Positions 1 through 8,309 are shown, counted from the first letter of the stretch. The stretch is DNA of 64,000 nucleotides from Mediterraneibacter glycyrrhizinilyticus (GCF_015560805.1 NZ_JADMSO010000009.1:62733-126732), one strand, 5' to 3'. Numbers and translations are program-made. The notes: generated by a model not told the origin, from the sequence alone.

Positions 1-222
1 ATACTTGATAAACCGCTCTCTTAAGTAGTAGCTAAGCAGATCTTCTTTTGTCTTAAAGTGATAAAAGAATGTTCCGTTTGATATATGAGCTACCTTGCAG
101 ATATTGCTGATTGAAAGATATTCGTATCCTTTTTTCTTGATAATATCAACGGCAGCTTTGTAGATCTTTTCCTTTGTATTCTGTGTCTGCACGCTTCTCG
201 GCGTACTCAGTTCTTCCAACAT
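1..222 (-). CDS. TetR family regulator, amino-terminal part
   Basis: This open reading frame runs off the left edge, and the 74 amino-terminal residues are visible. They form a TetR DNA-binding domain: a first helix (KEKIYKAAVDII), a helix-turn-helix around residues 36-57 (SISNICKVAHISNGTFFYHF) and the usual KTKEDLL follow-on. The ligand-binding half lies outside the window. I chose the ATG at 222 because it opens the only long frame and leaves a normal length before the first helix; no strong ribosome binding site precedes it. It diverges from the SDR-DUF169 pair, and two related palindromes lie between them, so it probably represses both itself and the pair. The inducer cannot be read from the sequence. 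Confidence 0.85.
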   Translation of the reverse strand, partial: MLEELSTPRSVQTQNTKEKIYKAAVDIIKKKGYEYLSISNICKVAHISNGTFFYHFKTKEDLLSYYLRERFIKY

Positions 223-324
223 ATGTAATCACATCAACTCATTTCTAAAAAAATCTGAAATCCAAACATGATCTGTAGGAATACTGTTCCGTGTTCATCA
301 TGTTCGAATCTCTGTTTCAATCTG

Positions 325-344
325 TTATAGAGTGCACTATAAAA
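325..344. promoter_or_regulatory. Operator-like palindrome 1
   Basis: The site TATAGAGTGCACTATAAA has a perfect AGTGCACT core with AT flanks. It shares ATAGAGTG with the second palindrome at 498-516. It lies about 100 bases upstream of the tetR start, so it could serve the leftward promoter. A weak leftward promoter (TTTACT, 17 bases, TACAGA) can be read just beyond it. Binding by the neighbouring TetR protein is inferred. Confidence 0.5.
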
Positions 345-464
345 CACTCATTATTCTGTATATCATTATTTTACAAAAAAGTAAAGCATTTTCGCATAAA
401 AACTGCATATTTTCCCAGCAATTCCCGACGCCCGAAAAAACTTGCAGAAATATGTCGAAAATCA

Positions 465-493
465 TTGACAACTAATTAACAAAATGTTATGTT
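465..493 (+). promoter_or_regulatory. Promoter of the SDR-DUF169 pair
   Basis: TTGACA (465-470) and TATGTT (488-493) are 17 bases apart. Transcription would start near 500, inside the second palindrome and about 80 bases before the SDR start codon. Confidence 0.7.
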
Positions 494-497
494 GCTT

Positions 498-516
498 GTA
501 TAGAGTGTGCTCTATG
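498..516. promoter_or_regulatory. Operator-like palindrome 2 over the start site
   Basis: ATAGAGTGTGCTCTAT has six-base arms (ATAGAG/CTCTAT) around a TGTG centre. It begins five bases after the -10 box of the SDR promoter, where a bound repressor would block initiation. It resembles palindrome 1, which supports a shared binding protein, most simply the divergent TetR. Confidence 0.6.
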
Positions 517-578
517 CATATTTAAAATATCCCCTAAATATTTTAAAAATCATATTTTACACAACAAGGAGAACGGTT

Positions 579-1334
579 ATGAATTATGCAGACAGATTTA
601 CTGGAAAAGTAGCAGTCGTAACAGGTGGAGCAAAAGGTATCGGTAAGGCAATTGCCGAGAGATTCGTAGCGGAAGGCGGAAAGATCGTGATCGGTGATAT
701 CTGCACCGAGCGTTTCCCGGAACTGATCGAAGAACTCGGCAGCGACAACGCGGTGTGCATGCGCTGTGATGTCAGTGTCAAAGAAGATGTTGACGCACTG
801 GTTGAGAAAGCTTATGAAGCATTCAACGGATTTGACATCATCTTCAACAATGCGGGAATCAACATTTTCAAAGATTTCTTAAACTGCACGATCGAAGACA
901 GCGACAAGATCTTCAACACCAACTTCCATGGTGTATTCTTCGGATCTCAGGCTGCCGCAAAAGCATTCATCGCGCATGACACAAAAGGTGTGATCGTAAA
1001 CACCTCTTCCATCAACTTCCGCTGCGTAACACCGAACACAACCTGCTACGCTGCAAGTAAAGGTGCGATTTCCATGTTCACAAGAGGTATCGCAGTGGAA
1101 CTTTCCAAATATGGCATCCGTGCAAACTGCTTTGCGCCGGGAACAACAAATACCGATATGGTCGGTGAATCCGCAAGAGAACGTTTCCCGCATTACACAG
1201 CAAAACGTCTCGTGATCCCGCGTATGGCAAAACCGGAAGAACAGGCTGCTGTCGCGCTCTTCCTCGCATCCGACGACGCGTCCTACATGAGTGGCGAGAC
1301 CGTATTCAACGTAGGCGGATGGGGTATCTTCTAA
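579..1334 (+). CDS. Short-chain dehydrogenase/reductase
   Basis: A 251-residue classical SDR oxidoreductase. It has the amino-terminal NAD(P)-binding motif TGGAKGIG, the NNAG motif, the catalytic serine region (NTSSINF) and YAASK as the YxxxK active site. The end MSGETVFNVGGWGIF is normal for the family. The frame could extend to 507, but AAGGAGAACGGTT sits just before the ATG at 579 and the Rossmann fold begins about ten residues later, so I use 579. The gene is first in a pair with the DUF169 gene, behind a repressible-looking promoter facing a TetR gene. That layout suggests an inducible reaction on a small molecule. The substrate cannot be inferred; steroid or bile-acid dehydrogenases belong to this family, but nothing here proves that role. 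Confidence 0.9.
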   Translation: MNYADRFTGKVAVVTGGAKGIGKAIAERFVAEGGKIVIGDICTERFPELIEELGSDNAVCMRCDVSVKEDVDALVEKAYEAFNGFDIIFNNAGINIFKDFLNCTIEDSDKIFNTNFHGVFFGSQAAAKAFIAHDTKGVIVNTSSINFRCVTPNTTCYAASKGAISMFTRGIAVELSKYGIRANCFAPGTTNTDMVGESARERFPHYTAKRLVIPRMAKPEEQAAVALFLASDDASYMSGETVFNVGGWGIF

Positions 1335-1397
1335 ACAATTTTTATTTCATGAAAAGTAAAATACATATTTTCTTAATAGAGAAAGGAAATGAATGTT

Positions 1398-2153
1398 ATG
1401 AAATGCACAAGAGAAGAGTGGAAAAAATTAAGTGACCGCGTAATGTATAGTCTCAGACCGACCCAGTATCCTGTCGCTATGAAATTCGCTCATACACAGG
1501 AAGAGCTGGATGCGATCCCGAATATGAATTACTGCCAGAATAAGGCTTCCGTATGTAAGCTGATCAGTATGGCTGCATATTTTCAGGAGACTTTCGGTCT
1601 TACAAGAGACCATTTCTCAGGACCGTACTGTGCGATCAACAACGGTTGTATGGATGTAGACCAGGATTATCTGGACGGAAGCATTTTATACCGCAAACCG
1701 ACGCCATGGCACCATGATCAGGAAGATGCTAAAAAGCATATCGCCGAAAACCGTAAACTTCTTCCGGAAGTTCCTTACATCGGCATCGCATGTTCCTCTC
1801 TGTCCGCATGTGACATTGAAGAGCCGGATGTGATCTCTCTTCAGCTTCCGACACAGGCTGCATTCCATCTGCTTGCCGGATATGTGGAAAATGATTATGA
1901 AAAACTGTACTTCCCATTCAGCGGAGAATCCAACTGCGCAGACACATGGATGTACACAATGAAGACAGGAAAACCGGGCGTATCTCTCGGATGCCGCGGC
2001 GACCGTGCAACCGGAGCCCTGCAGTTCGGAGAAGTCCGCGTTACGATGACAGCAGAAGCTTTGATCAAAGCATTGGACGGTGTGGACACTGTAGAAAAGA
2101 ACGGAATCGGATATCCTTATAATCCGGTATGTCTGTATAAGAACCAGTTCTGA
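1398..2153 (+). CDS. DUF169 family protein
   Basis: A 251-residue protein that I recognise as DUF169, a family of uncharacterised proteins common in anaerobes. It is soluble, with no signal peptide or membrane segment. It has several cysteines (NYCQNKASVCK, IACSSLSACDIEE, SLGCRGDRATGAL), and such clusters may bind a metal or redox cofactor. An in-frame ATG at 1389 is possible, but AAAGGA at 1382-1387 is about two bases from it and ten bases from the ATG at 1398, so I prefer 1398. It lies 63 bases after the SDR gene with no terminator between them, and a strong terminator follows. It is probably expressed with the SDR. The function is unknown. Confidence 0.8.
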   Translation: MKCTREEWKKLSDRVMYSLRPTQYPVAMKFAHTQEELDAIPNMNYCQNKASVCKLISMAAYFQETFGLTRDHFSGPYCAINNGCMDVDQDYLDGSILYRKPTPWHHDQEDAKKHIAENRKLLPEVPYIGIACSSLSACDIEEPDVISLQLPTQAAFHLLAGYVENDYEKLYFPFSGESNCADTWMYTMKTGKPGVSLGCRGDRATGALQFGEVRVTMTAEALIKALDGVDTVEKNGIGYPYNPVCLYKNQF

Positions 2154-2177
2154 CAGATTGCTTTCTTAAGATTTTAA

Positions 2178-2220
2178 ATAGAATCCCGGCTGGCGGTGGA
2201 GCTGCCAGCCGGGATTCTAT
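2178..2220 (+). terminator. Rho-independent terminator after the DUF169 gene
   Basis: A 17-base perfect stem (ATAGAATCCCGGCTGGC and its complement) closes a nine-base loop and is followed by a modest T-rich tail. It ends the SDR-DUF169 unit and may also stop copA read-through from the other side. Confidence 0.85.
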
Positions 2221-2275
2221 TCGTTTCAAAGTCTTACACTTTTTACCACAGCACTTATCTGCTGCCAAATCCCGA

Positions 2276-2485
2276 TCAACAGATGGAGATCACCTGATAA
2301 TCTTTCTCTTCCACTGTTTTTTTCAGCACTTCATCTTCCACTTCTTTTGCCAGTGTCACAACTGCGGTTCCTTTCTCATGGCTGACTTCCGCCGCTTCTA
2401 CGCCGTCCAGAGCTTCCAACGCTTTCTTCACTGCCGCCTCACAGTGCCCGCACATCATACCCTCGATCTTCATTGTCTTTGTCAT
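2276..2485 (-). CDS. copZ: Putative internal start giving free CopZ chaperone
   Basis: Within copA and in the same frame, the ATG at 2485 is preceded by GAGGAGG (2494-2500) with an eight-base spacer, which is close to ideal. Starting there would make a 69-residue protein with one heavy-metal domain: GMMCGHC near the amino end, then the expected helix and strands to the shared stop. This is the size and layout of CopZ copper chaperones, which in related bacteria are encoded as a separate gene beside copA. The site lies exactly at the end of the charged linker. Production of the free protein is inferred. The purine-rich run also encodes Glu-Glu-Glu in the linker, so it could be coincidental. 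Confidence 0.5.
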   Translation of the reverse strand: MTKTMKIEGMMCGHCEAAVKKALEALDGVEAAEVSHEKGTAVVTLAKEVEDEVLKKTVEEKDYQVISIC

Positions 2486-4864
2486 GGTTGTTTCCTCCTC
2501 TTTTTCTTTTACATTTTCTTTTACTTTTTCTTCCACTTTTTGTTTTGCTTTCTGATACTTTCTTTTCTTATCCTTTACGGTATCATACATGCGAAACCAA
2601 TTCAGCCGCAACGCGTTTGTCACAACACAAAAACTGGACAGGCTCATCGCTGCTGCGCCGAACATCGGATTTAATTTCCACCCCAGAAGCGGATACCAAA
2701 CTCCGGCTGCAAGTGGGATCCCGATCAGATTGTAGAAAAATGCCCAGAACAGATTTTCATGAATGTTCCGAAGCGTCGCCCGGCTTAGCCGGATCACCGC
2801 AGGCACATCGCTCAGCCGGCTCTTCATCAATACGACATCAGCCGCATCGATCGCAATATCGGTTCCGGCTCCGATCGCAATTCCCATGTCTGCGCTTGTC
2901 AATGCCGGCGCATCGTTGATCCCGTCTCCGACCATCGCGACTTTTCCTTTTTGTTTCAAATTCTCCACAACTTTTTGCTTTCCGTCCGGAAGCACTCCGG
3001 CGATCACGTCGTCCACTCCCGCCTGTGCACCGATCGCATTCGCAGTACGTTCGTTGTCGCCCGTCAGCATCACAACACGGATGCCCATATTCTGCAGTTC
3101 CCGGATCGCCCGGGGACTGTCTTCTTTGATCACATCGGCTACCGCAATGATCCCGAGCAATGCCTGCTCCCCTCCGGAAGCCTGCAGACTGAAAAACAGC
3201 GGTGTTTTGCCATCTGACGCCAGACGTTCCGCCTGCCGTTTCCTTTCCTCTGAGACCTCTGCTTCCTGACGGATAAACGCCAGGTTTCCGCCCCGAAGTT
3301 TCTTTCCGTCAACAACCGCCGTAAGCCCGTTTCCCGGAACTGCCTGAAAACTTTCCGCTTCTCTGCCCGGCAAATGTCTTTCCTCCGCCTCCCGGATCAC
3401 CGCCGCAGCCAGCGGATGTTCACTCTTCCGTTCCAGCGCATAAGCATAAGACAACAACATTTCTTCTGTAGTGCCCTCGACCGGAAGCAGATCCGTTACT
3501 TTCGGTTCTCCGCTCGTGATCGTTCCTGTTTTATCCAGCGCTACAATCTCTACTTTTCCGGTTTCTTCCAATGATACCGCTGTTTTAAACATAATCCCGT
3601 TCTTGGCGCCCATTCCGTTTCCGACCATGATCGCAACCGGTGTTGCCAGTCCCAATGCACACGGACAACTGATCACCAGCACCGAGATTCCCCGTGCCAG
3701 TGCAAAACCGACCGACGCCCCCGCAAGCAGCCAGACTGCGATCGTCATTGCCGCGATCCCTATGACGATCGGAACAAATACTCCCGACACACGGTCCGCC
3801 ACTTTCGCGATCGGCGCTTTGGTTGCCGCCGCATCACTGACCATCTGAATGATCTGGGATAAGGTCGTATCTTCCCCGACCCGCAAGGCTTCGCATTTTA
3901 AAAATCCGGATTGATTTAACGTTGCAGCCGACACATGATCCCCGGCTTCTTTGTCCACCGGGATGCTCTCTCCTGTCAGAGCCGCTTCATTGACCGCACT
4001 GCTTCCGTCCACAACGATCCCATCCACCGGAATATTTTCACCGGGACGCACGACAAACAGATCTCCCTTTTTTACCTGCTCGATCGACACTTCCTGTTCT
4101 TCTCCGTTTTTTAAGATCACAGCCTTTTTCGGCGCCAGTCTCATCAGACTTTTCAATGCGTCCGTCGTCTTTCCTTTGGATCTTGCCTCCAGCATCTTTC
4201 CGACTGTGATAAGCGTCAGGATCATCGCCGCAGACTCAAAATAAAACTCATGCATAAAAGCCATGACTCCATCCATATCCATCCGCATCTGTGCATCTGT
4301 CATCGCAAACAGTGCATAGACGCTGTATCCGAACGATGCTCCTGCTCCCAGCGCGACAAGTGTATCCATATTCGGCGCCCGATGCCACAAACTCTGGAAA
4401 CCGCTGATAAAGAATTTCTGATTGATGATCATCACGCCCCCGGTGAGCAGAAGCTGGATCATCCCCATCGCCACATGGTTTTCTTTCAAAACTTCCGGCA
4501 CCGGCCACCCCCACATCATATTTCCCATAGAAAGATACATAAGCGGAACCAAAAAGCATACGGATGCGATCAATCTCCTCTTCAAAACCGGAGTTTCCCG
4601 GTCTTTCAACATCTCTTCTCCTGCCATACTCCCGCTTTTTCCGCCTTGATTTTCCCCTGATGCAGTTTCTCTTACCTCCGCACCATATCCCGCCTGCTCC
4701 ACTGCGGCGATGATATCTGCGTCCTTAACATCTCCCTCCACTCCCATGGAATTTGTCAAAAGGCTTACCGAGCAGGACTCCACACCTGCCACATGGGAGA
4801 CTGCCTTTTCCACCCGGGCGCTGCATGCCGCGCAGCTCATCCCGGTCACTGTATATTGTTTCAT
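2276..4864 (-). CDS. copA: Copper-exporting P1B-type ATPase with a CopZ-like tail
   Basis: An 862-residue Cu+ efflux pump of the inner membrane. In order it has an amino-terminal heavy-metal domain (GMSCAAC, Cys11 and Cys14), transmembrane helices, TGES, the metal-passing CPC motif near residue 400, DKTGTIT with the phosphorylated Asp near 444, SEHPLAAA, LTGDN and GDGIND. After the last helix pair a charged linker of about 30 residues leads to a second complete heavy-metal domain (GMMCGHC, Cys805 and Cys808). The ATG at 4864 has GGAGGG just upstream; a start ten codons earlier lacks this. CsoR is encoded 41 bases upstream, behind a CsoR operator, so copper should induce both. The carboxy-terminal domain also has its own ribosome binding site and start codon (separate entry). 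Confidence 0.95.
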   Translation of the reverse strand: MKQYTVTGMSCAACSARVEKAVSHVAGVESCSVSLLTNSMGVEGDVKDADIIAAVEQAGYGAEVRETASGENQGGKSGSMAGEEMLKDRETPVLKRRLIASVCFLVPLMYLSMGNMMWGWPVPEVLKENHVAMGMIQLLLTGGVMIINQKFFISGFQSLWHRAPNMDTLVALGAGASFGYSVYALFAMTDAQMRMDMDGVMAFMHEFYFESAAMILTLITVGKMLEARSKGKTTDALKSLMRLAPKKAVILKNGEEQEVSIEQVKKGDLFVVRPGENIPVDGIVVDGSSAVNEAALTGESIPVDKEAGDHVSAATLNQSGFLKCEALRVGEDTTLSQIIQMVSDAAATKAPIAKVADRVSGVFVPIVIGIAAMTIAVWLLAGASVGFALARGISVLVISCPCALGLATPVAIMVGNGMGAKNGIMFKTAVSLEETGKVEIVALDKTGTITSGEPKVTDLLPVEGTTEEMLLSYAYALERKSEHPLAAAVIREAEERHLPGREAESFQAVPGNGLTAVVDGKKLRGGNLAFIRQEAEVSEERKRQAERLASDGKTPLFFSLQASGGEQALLGIIAVADVIKEDSPRAIRELQNMGIRVVMLTGDNERTANAIGAQAGVDDVIAGVLPDGKQKVVENLKQKGKVAMVGDGINDAPALTSADMGIAIGAGTDIAIDAADVVLMKSRLSDVPAVIRLSRATLRNIHENLFWAFFYNLIGIPLAAGVWYPLLGWKLNPMFGAAAMSLSSFCVVTNALRLNWFRMYDTVKDKKRKYQKAKQKVEEKVKENVKEKEEETTMTKTMKIEGMMCGHCEAAVKKALEALDGVEAAEVSHEKGTAVVTLAKEVEDEVLKKTVEEKDYQVISIC

Positions 4865-4905
4865 TCGCTCCCTCCTTTTTCCTGTATGACCCACGATCTG
4901 AACAT

Positions 4906-5244
4906 TTAGCGCATTAATTTCTGCAATGTCACCACAAGTTCATCGATCGTCTCATCTTTTCCCTGCCGGATGTCTTCTGCCACACAAGTGCGGATATGTT
5001 CTGCCAGCAATTCTTTGTTGAAGCTGTTCAATGCCGCGTTCACCGCGGAAACCTGGATCAAAATATCCGTACAATACGCGTCCTGTTCCAGCATTCTCTT
5101 GATCCCGCGCACCTGCCCTTCGATCCGGTTCAGGCGGTTGATCAATTTTTTTGCCTCTCCCTTGGAGCGTTCTTTTTTCTTATGAGAACATCCGCACTTT
5201 TTATTCTGCACCTGTTCTTCTAAATCTATTTCTTCATTTCCCAT
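4906..5244 (-). CDS. csoR: CsoR family copper-sensing repressor
   Basis: A 112-residue all-helical repressor of the CsoR/RcnR family. The body contains the typical NRLNRIEGQVRGIKRML helix, then a cysteine in DAYCTDIL and the HxxxC pair in EHIRTCV, the expected copper ligands. The amino end (CGCSHKKK) has two extra cysteines and a histidine before a basic stretch. The ATG at 5244 has GAGGTG upstream. The gene is transcribed toward copA, 41 bases away, and its own promoter contains a CsoR-type palindrome. Cu+ binding should release the repressor and turn on csoR and copA together. Confidence 0.93.
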   Translation of the reverse strand: MGNEEIDLEEQVQNKKCGCSHKKKERSKGEAKKLINRLNRIEGQVRGIKRMLEQDAYCTDILIQVSAVNAALNSFNKELLAEHIRTCVAEDIRQGKDETIDELVVTLQKLMR

Positions 5245-5269
5245 AAAATTTCACCTCGTTTCCACGGAT

Positions 5270-5298
5270 ATTATATACCCTTATAGGGTATATTTCAA
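5270..5298 (-). promoter_or_regulatory. csoR-copA promoter with CsoR operator in the spacer
   Basis: On the minus strand TTGAAA (5293-5298) and TATAAT (5270-5275) are 17 bases apart. The spacer contains TATACCC-TTATA-GGGTATA (5274-5292), the GC-flanked inverted repeat expected for CsoR. A bound repressor would cover both promoter boxes. Confidence 0.85.
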
Positions 5299-5310
5299 GT
5301 CAAAAAAAGA

Positions 5311-5350
5311 TCATCCCGAAAAATGTTTTTTCTCCCCACTTTCGGAATGA
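5311..5350 (-). terminator. Terminator after the Mrp/ApbC gene
   Basis: TCATCCCGAAA and TTTCGGAATGA form an 11-base stem with one mismatch. On the minus strand it is followed by a run of T, ten bases after the end of the Mrp/ApbC gene and before the csoR promoter. Confidence 0.8.
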
Positions 5351-5359
5351 CCTTTTCTT

Positions 5360-6205
5360 TTATAATTCTACTTCGCTCAAATACGGATTTGTCACCTCAT
5401 AGAACTTCTCTGCCTCCACTGCCTCTGCGATTGCAGGGTCGATCGGCATTTTTCCGAGCACCGGAACGCCAAGTTCCTCTGCGATCTCTTCAATGTGGCT
5501 TTCCCCGAACACTTTCAGTTCTTTTCCGCAGTCCGGACATTTCACATAGCTGTAATTCTCCACAATACCCAGTACCGGAATGTTCATCTGTTTCGCCATG
5601 TTATATGCTTTCTTTACGATCATCTGCACAAGATCCTGCGGTGATGTGACGATCACAACGCCGTCTACCGGCAGCGACTGGAATACGGTAAGCGGAACGT
5701 CTCCGGTTCCCGGCGGCATATCCACAAACAGATAGTCCAGATCATCCCAGATCACATCTGTCCAGAACTGTTTGACAACTCCCGCAATGATCGGTCCACG
5801 CCAGATCACCGGTGCATCTTCATCTTCCAATAAAAGATTGACCGACATGATCCTTGTATCATCCTTTGCGATACATGGGAAAATTCCCTGCTCACTTCCG
5901 GTTGCCATCTCATGGATCCCGTACATTTTCGGAATGGACGGTCCGGTAATATCCGCGTCCAGAATGCCGACATTATATCCTTTTTCTTTCATCATGCGAG
6001 CCAGAGATGCCGTTACAAGTGATTTTCCGACGCCCCCTTTTCCACTGATGATCCCGATGACTCTCTTTACACTGGAATATGGGTTTGCCGGTTCCCGCAT
6101 ATCCGTCTTCTGACTTTCACAATTTCCGGCATGTGCGCATCCCGCACATGATTCTGCGGAACATCCTTCTTCTGTGCAGTTTTCATTCTTATACTCTTCT
6201 GCCAT
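5360..6205 (-). CDS. Mrp/Nbp35/ApbC family P-loop ATPase, iron-sulfur carrier
   Basis: A 281-residue cytosolic ATPase of the Mrp/Nbp35 group, which carries and delivers [4Fe-4S] clusters. The deviant Walker A motif is GKGGVGKS, followed by DADITGPSIP and VDMPPGTGDVPLT. Near the carboxy end a CPDC pair probably holds the bridging cluster. The first 30 residues hold five cysteines (10, 15, 20, 23 and 29), ending in a C-x2-C-x5-C pattern like the amino-terminal ferredoxin-like cluster site of Nbp35. It stands alone between two terminated units. Substrates are not evident, but the many iron-sulfur proteins in the window (HemW, RnfC) are the kind of target expected. Confidence 0.9.
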   Translation of the reverse strand: MAEEYKNENCTEEGCSAESCAGCAHAGNCESQKTDMREPANPYSSVKRVIGIISGKGGVGKSLVTASLARMMKEKGYNVGILDADITGPSIPKMYGIHEMATGSEQGIFPCIAKDDTRIMSVNLLLEDEDAPVIWRGPIIAGVVKQFWTDVIWDDLDYLFVDMPPGTGDVPLTVFQSLPVDGVVIVTSPQDLVQMIVKKAYNMAKQMNIPVLGIVENYSYVKCPDCGKELKVFGESHIEEIAEELGVPVLGKMPIDPAIAEAVEAEKFYEVTNPYLSEVEL

Positions 6206-6300
6206 TTTTATTACCTGCCTTTATCTTCTATATTTCTTTCCTGTCATACTGTCCTGTCTCAGATCCGCGGCAGCATAACGGGTTGTTACCTTTTATTCTT

Positions 6301-7938
6301 TTATTCTTCTTTTCCTGTTACGGCACGAATCACAAACAGCGTACCGACCATCAACAGAATCCCCACCGGGAGACAGATCACTGCGGTCATCGTACTGCTT
6401 ACAAAGTTCTGCACGATTCCGGCGATGACATAAGTGATCCCTGACACAACTGCCGCGGTAACCGCATAAGGAAGCTGTGTCGTCACATGGTTGACATGAT
6501 TGCACTGTGCTCCTGCCGAAGCCATGATCGTCGTATCGGAGATCGGCGAACAATGATCCCCACATACTGCTCCTGCCATACATGCAGAGATCGAAATGAT
6601 CATCATCGTCTCATTGTTGCCTGCAAATACATTTACCACGATCGGTATGAGAATGCCGAACGTTCCCCATGACGTTCCCGTCGCAAATGCAAGGAAACAG
6701 GCTACAAGGAAGATCAGCGCAGGAATCAGGCTGAGCATTCCTCCGGTTGCATGACCGACCAGCGCCGCCACATATTCTTTCGCGCCGAGACTGTCCGTCA
6801 TCGTTTTCAGCGTCCATGCAAATGTCAGGATCAAAATTGCCGGAACCATCGCCTTAAATCCCTCCGGCACGCAGGACATCGATTCGGAAAATTTCAATAC
6901 TTTCCGGACTGCATAGAAAATGATCGTGATCACAAATGCGAAGAAACTTCCAAGCATCAGTCCGACCGATGCATCACTTCCCGAAAACGCCTCCACAAAT
7001 CCGACTCCATCAAAAAAGCCGCCGCTGTAAATCATACCGATCACACAGCAGATGATCAGCGCGATCACCGGGAACAACAGATCGATCACACTTCCTTTTG
7101 TCTCGTCGATCTCATCCTCCGCATCGGCATACGGACGATCCGGCGTCGTATAAAGATCACCGTGAATCGCATTCATCTCATGCTGGCGCATAGAACCATA
7201 ATCCATCTTCATCAATACGATCGCCACCATCATCACGATCGTGAGCAGCGCATAATAGTTAAATGGGATCGCGCGGATAAAAATAGAAAATCCGTCTTCT
7301 CCCTCTACAAACCCGGTTACTGCTGCCGCCCAGGATGAGATCGGCGCGATAATGCAGACCGGAGCGGCCGTGGCGTCGATCAGATATGCCAGTTTTGCGC
7401 GGGATACATTATGCTTATCCGTTACCGGACGCATCACGCTTCCAACCGTCAGACAATTGAAATAGTCGTCGATGAAAATCAACACGCCCAAAAGGATCGT
7501 GGCGAGCTGTGCTCCGACACGGCTCTTGATATGGGTGCTGGCCCAACGCCCGAACGCCGCGGATCCCCCTGCTTTATTCATCATACAGACCATGATCCCG
7601 AGCACTACAAGGAACACAAGGATTCCCATGTTATAGCTGTCCGTCAGCGAACCGACGATTCCATCCTGAAATACATGAAGGATCGTTCCCTCAAACTGAA
7701 AACCGGAATAAAAGACGCCGCCGATCAAAATCCCGATAAACAAAGAACTGTACACTTCTTTCGTGATCAATGCCAATACGATCGCAACGACCGGCGGTAC
7801 AAGTGACCAGACCGTCGCATACAGATCCGGCACATATTCTGTATTTTCGCCTGCCGCAAAGACTGTCATTCCGCTTAAGAACAACATTCCGAGCAGCAAA
7901 AGAACCCTCCATACTGTTTTTTTCTTTCCTCTCATCAT
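6301..7938 (-). CDS. NhaC family antiporter, predicted lysine transporter
   Basis: A 545-residue membrane protein with about a dozen hydrophobic segments and the NhaC-family look (FIDDYFNCLTVG, ATAAPVCIIAPISSWAA, GTSWGTFGILIPI, GDHCSPISDTT). It starts with an amino-terminal hydrophobic segment ending in VFAAG that resembles a signal sequence. I use the ATG at 7938: the purine-rich GGAGAAAGGAAAGAGG precedes it, and an extension of 51 residues upstream would be translated from the riboswitch terminator. A lysine riboswitch with its own terminator lies directly upstream. NhaC-like proteins under L-boxes are taken to move lysine, so I predict a cation-coupled lysine transporter rather than a housekeeping sodium/proton antiporter. 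The direction of transport cannot be read. Confidence 0.87.
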   Translation of the reverse strand: MMRGKKKTVWRVLLLLGMLFLSGMTVFAAGENTEYVPDLYATVWSLVPPVVAIVLALITKEVYSSLFIGILIGGVFYSGFQFEGTILHVFQDGIVGSLTDSYNMGILVFLVVLGIMVCMMNKAGGSAAFGRWASTHIKSRVGAQLATILLGVLIFIDDYFNCLTVGSVMRPVTDKHNVSRAKLAYLIDATAAPVCIIAPISSWAAAVTGFVEGEDGFSIFIRAIPFNYYALLTIVMMVAIVLMKMDYGSMRQHEMNAIHGDLYTTPDRPYADAEDEIDETKGSVIDLLFPVIALIICCVIGMIYSGGFFDGVGFVEAFSGSDASVGLMLGSFFAFVITIIFYAVRKVLKFSESMSCVPEGFKAMVPAILILTFAWTLKTMTDSLGAKEYVAALVGHATGGMLSLIPALIFLVACFLAFATGTSWGTFGILIPIVVNVFAGNNETMMIISISACMAGAVCGDHCSPISDTTIMASAGAQCNHVNHVTTQLPYAVTAAVVSGITYVIAGIVQNFVSSTMTAVICLPVGILLMVGTLFVIRAVTGKEE

Positions 7939-8052
7939 ACCTCTTTCCTTTCTCCTTTCACTTTTTTCGTATCGTTCTTTCCGACACTTTTCTTTTTTAG
8001 CAATAAGCAACAGGCGTATTGCTCTGTCTTCACTGCTGCTGTGAAATCCCAA

Positions 8053-8092
8053 GAAAAATGCCATGGACGACACGCATTCGGATGCGCCCATG
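8053..8092 (-). terminator. Riboswitch-controlled terminator before nhaC
   Basis: On the minus strand CATGGGCGCATC pairs with GCGTGTCGTCCATG (partly bulged), followed by a run of five T. It lies between the lysine aptamer and the nhaC start, where an L-box expression platform belongs. Confidence 0.7.
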
Positions 8093-8124
8093 ACATACCG
8101 CTTTTGGTATGATGCTGGTATCCT

Positions 8125-8286
8125 GATAGCGCTCCACTTCTGTGACAGTCTGCCGCATCTTCTGCGAACAGCCCAGAAACCGTCTCTCCGGAAAAGTCCG
8201 ATCTCTTCGGCAGCCTCCCCTTTCCCGCACAGTTCATTCCGGTTTCAATCCTGCGCGCTACTGATGAAGTCCGCTCCTCTATCCAT
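8125..8286 (-). promoter_or_regulatory. Lysine riboswitch (L-box)
   Basis: The minus strand carries the L-box hallmarks in order: GGATAGAGGAGCG, then AGTAG after a short arm, GGGAAAGGGGAGGCTGCCGA (8198-8222 region), GGGCTGTT, CTGTCACAG, and a closing GAGCGCTATC that pairs with the first segment. The match in order and spacing to known lysine riboswitches is close. Lysine binding should favour the downstream terminator and switch nhaC off. Confidence 0.92.
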
Positions 8287-8309
8287 TCTTTTATGATTCA
8301 TACAATAAG

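Noticed and set aside
7939..8296. Extra amino-terminal 51 codons of nhaC and small frames in both directions here.
   Set aside because: They would be translated from the riboswitch terminator and aptamer, and a better start with a ribosome binding site exists at 7938.
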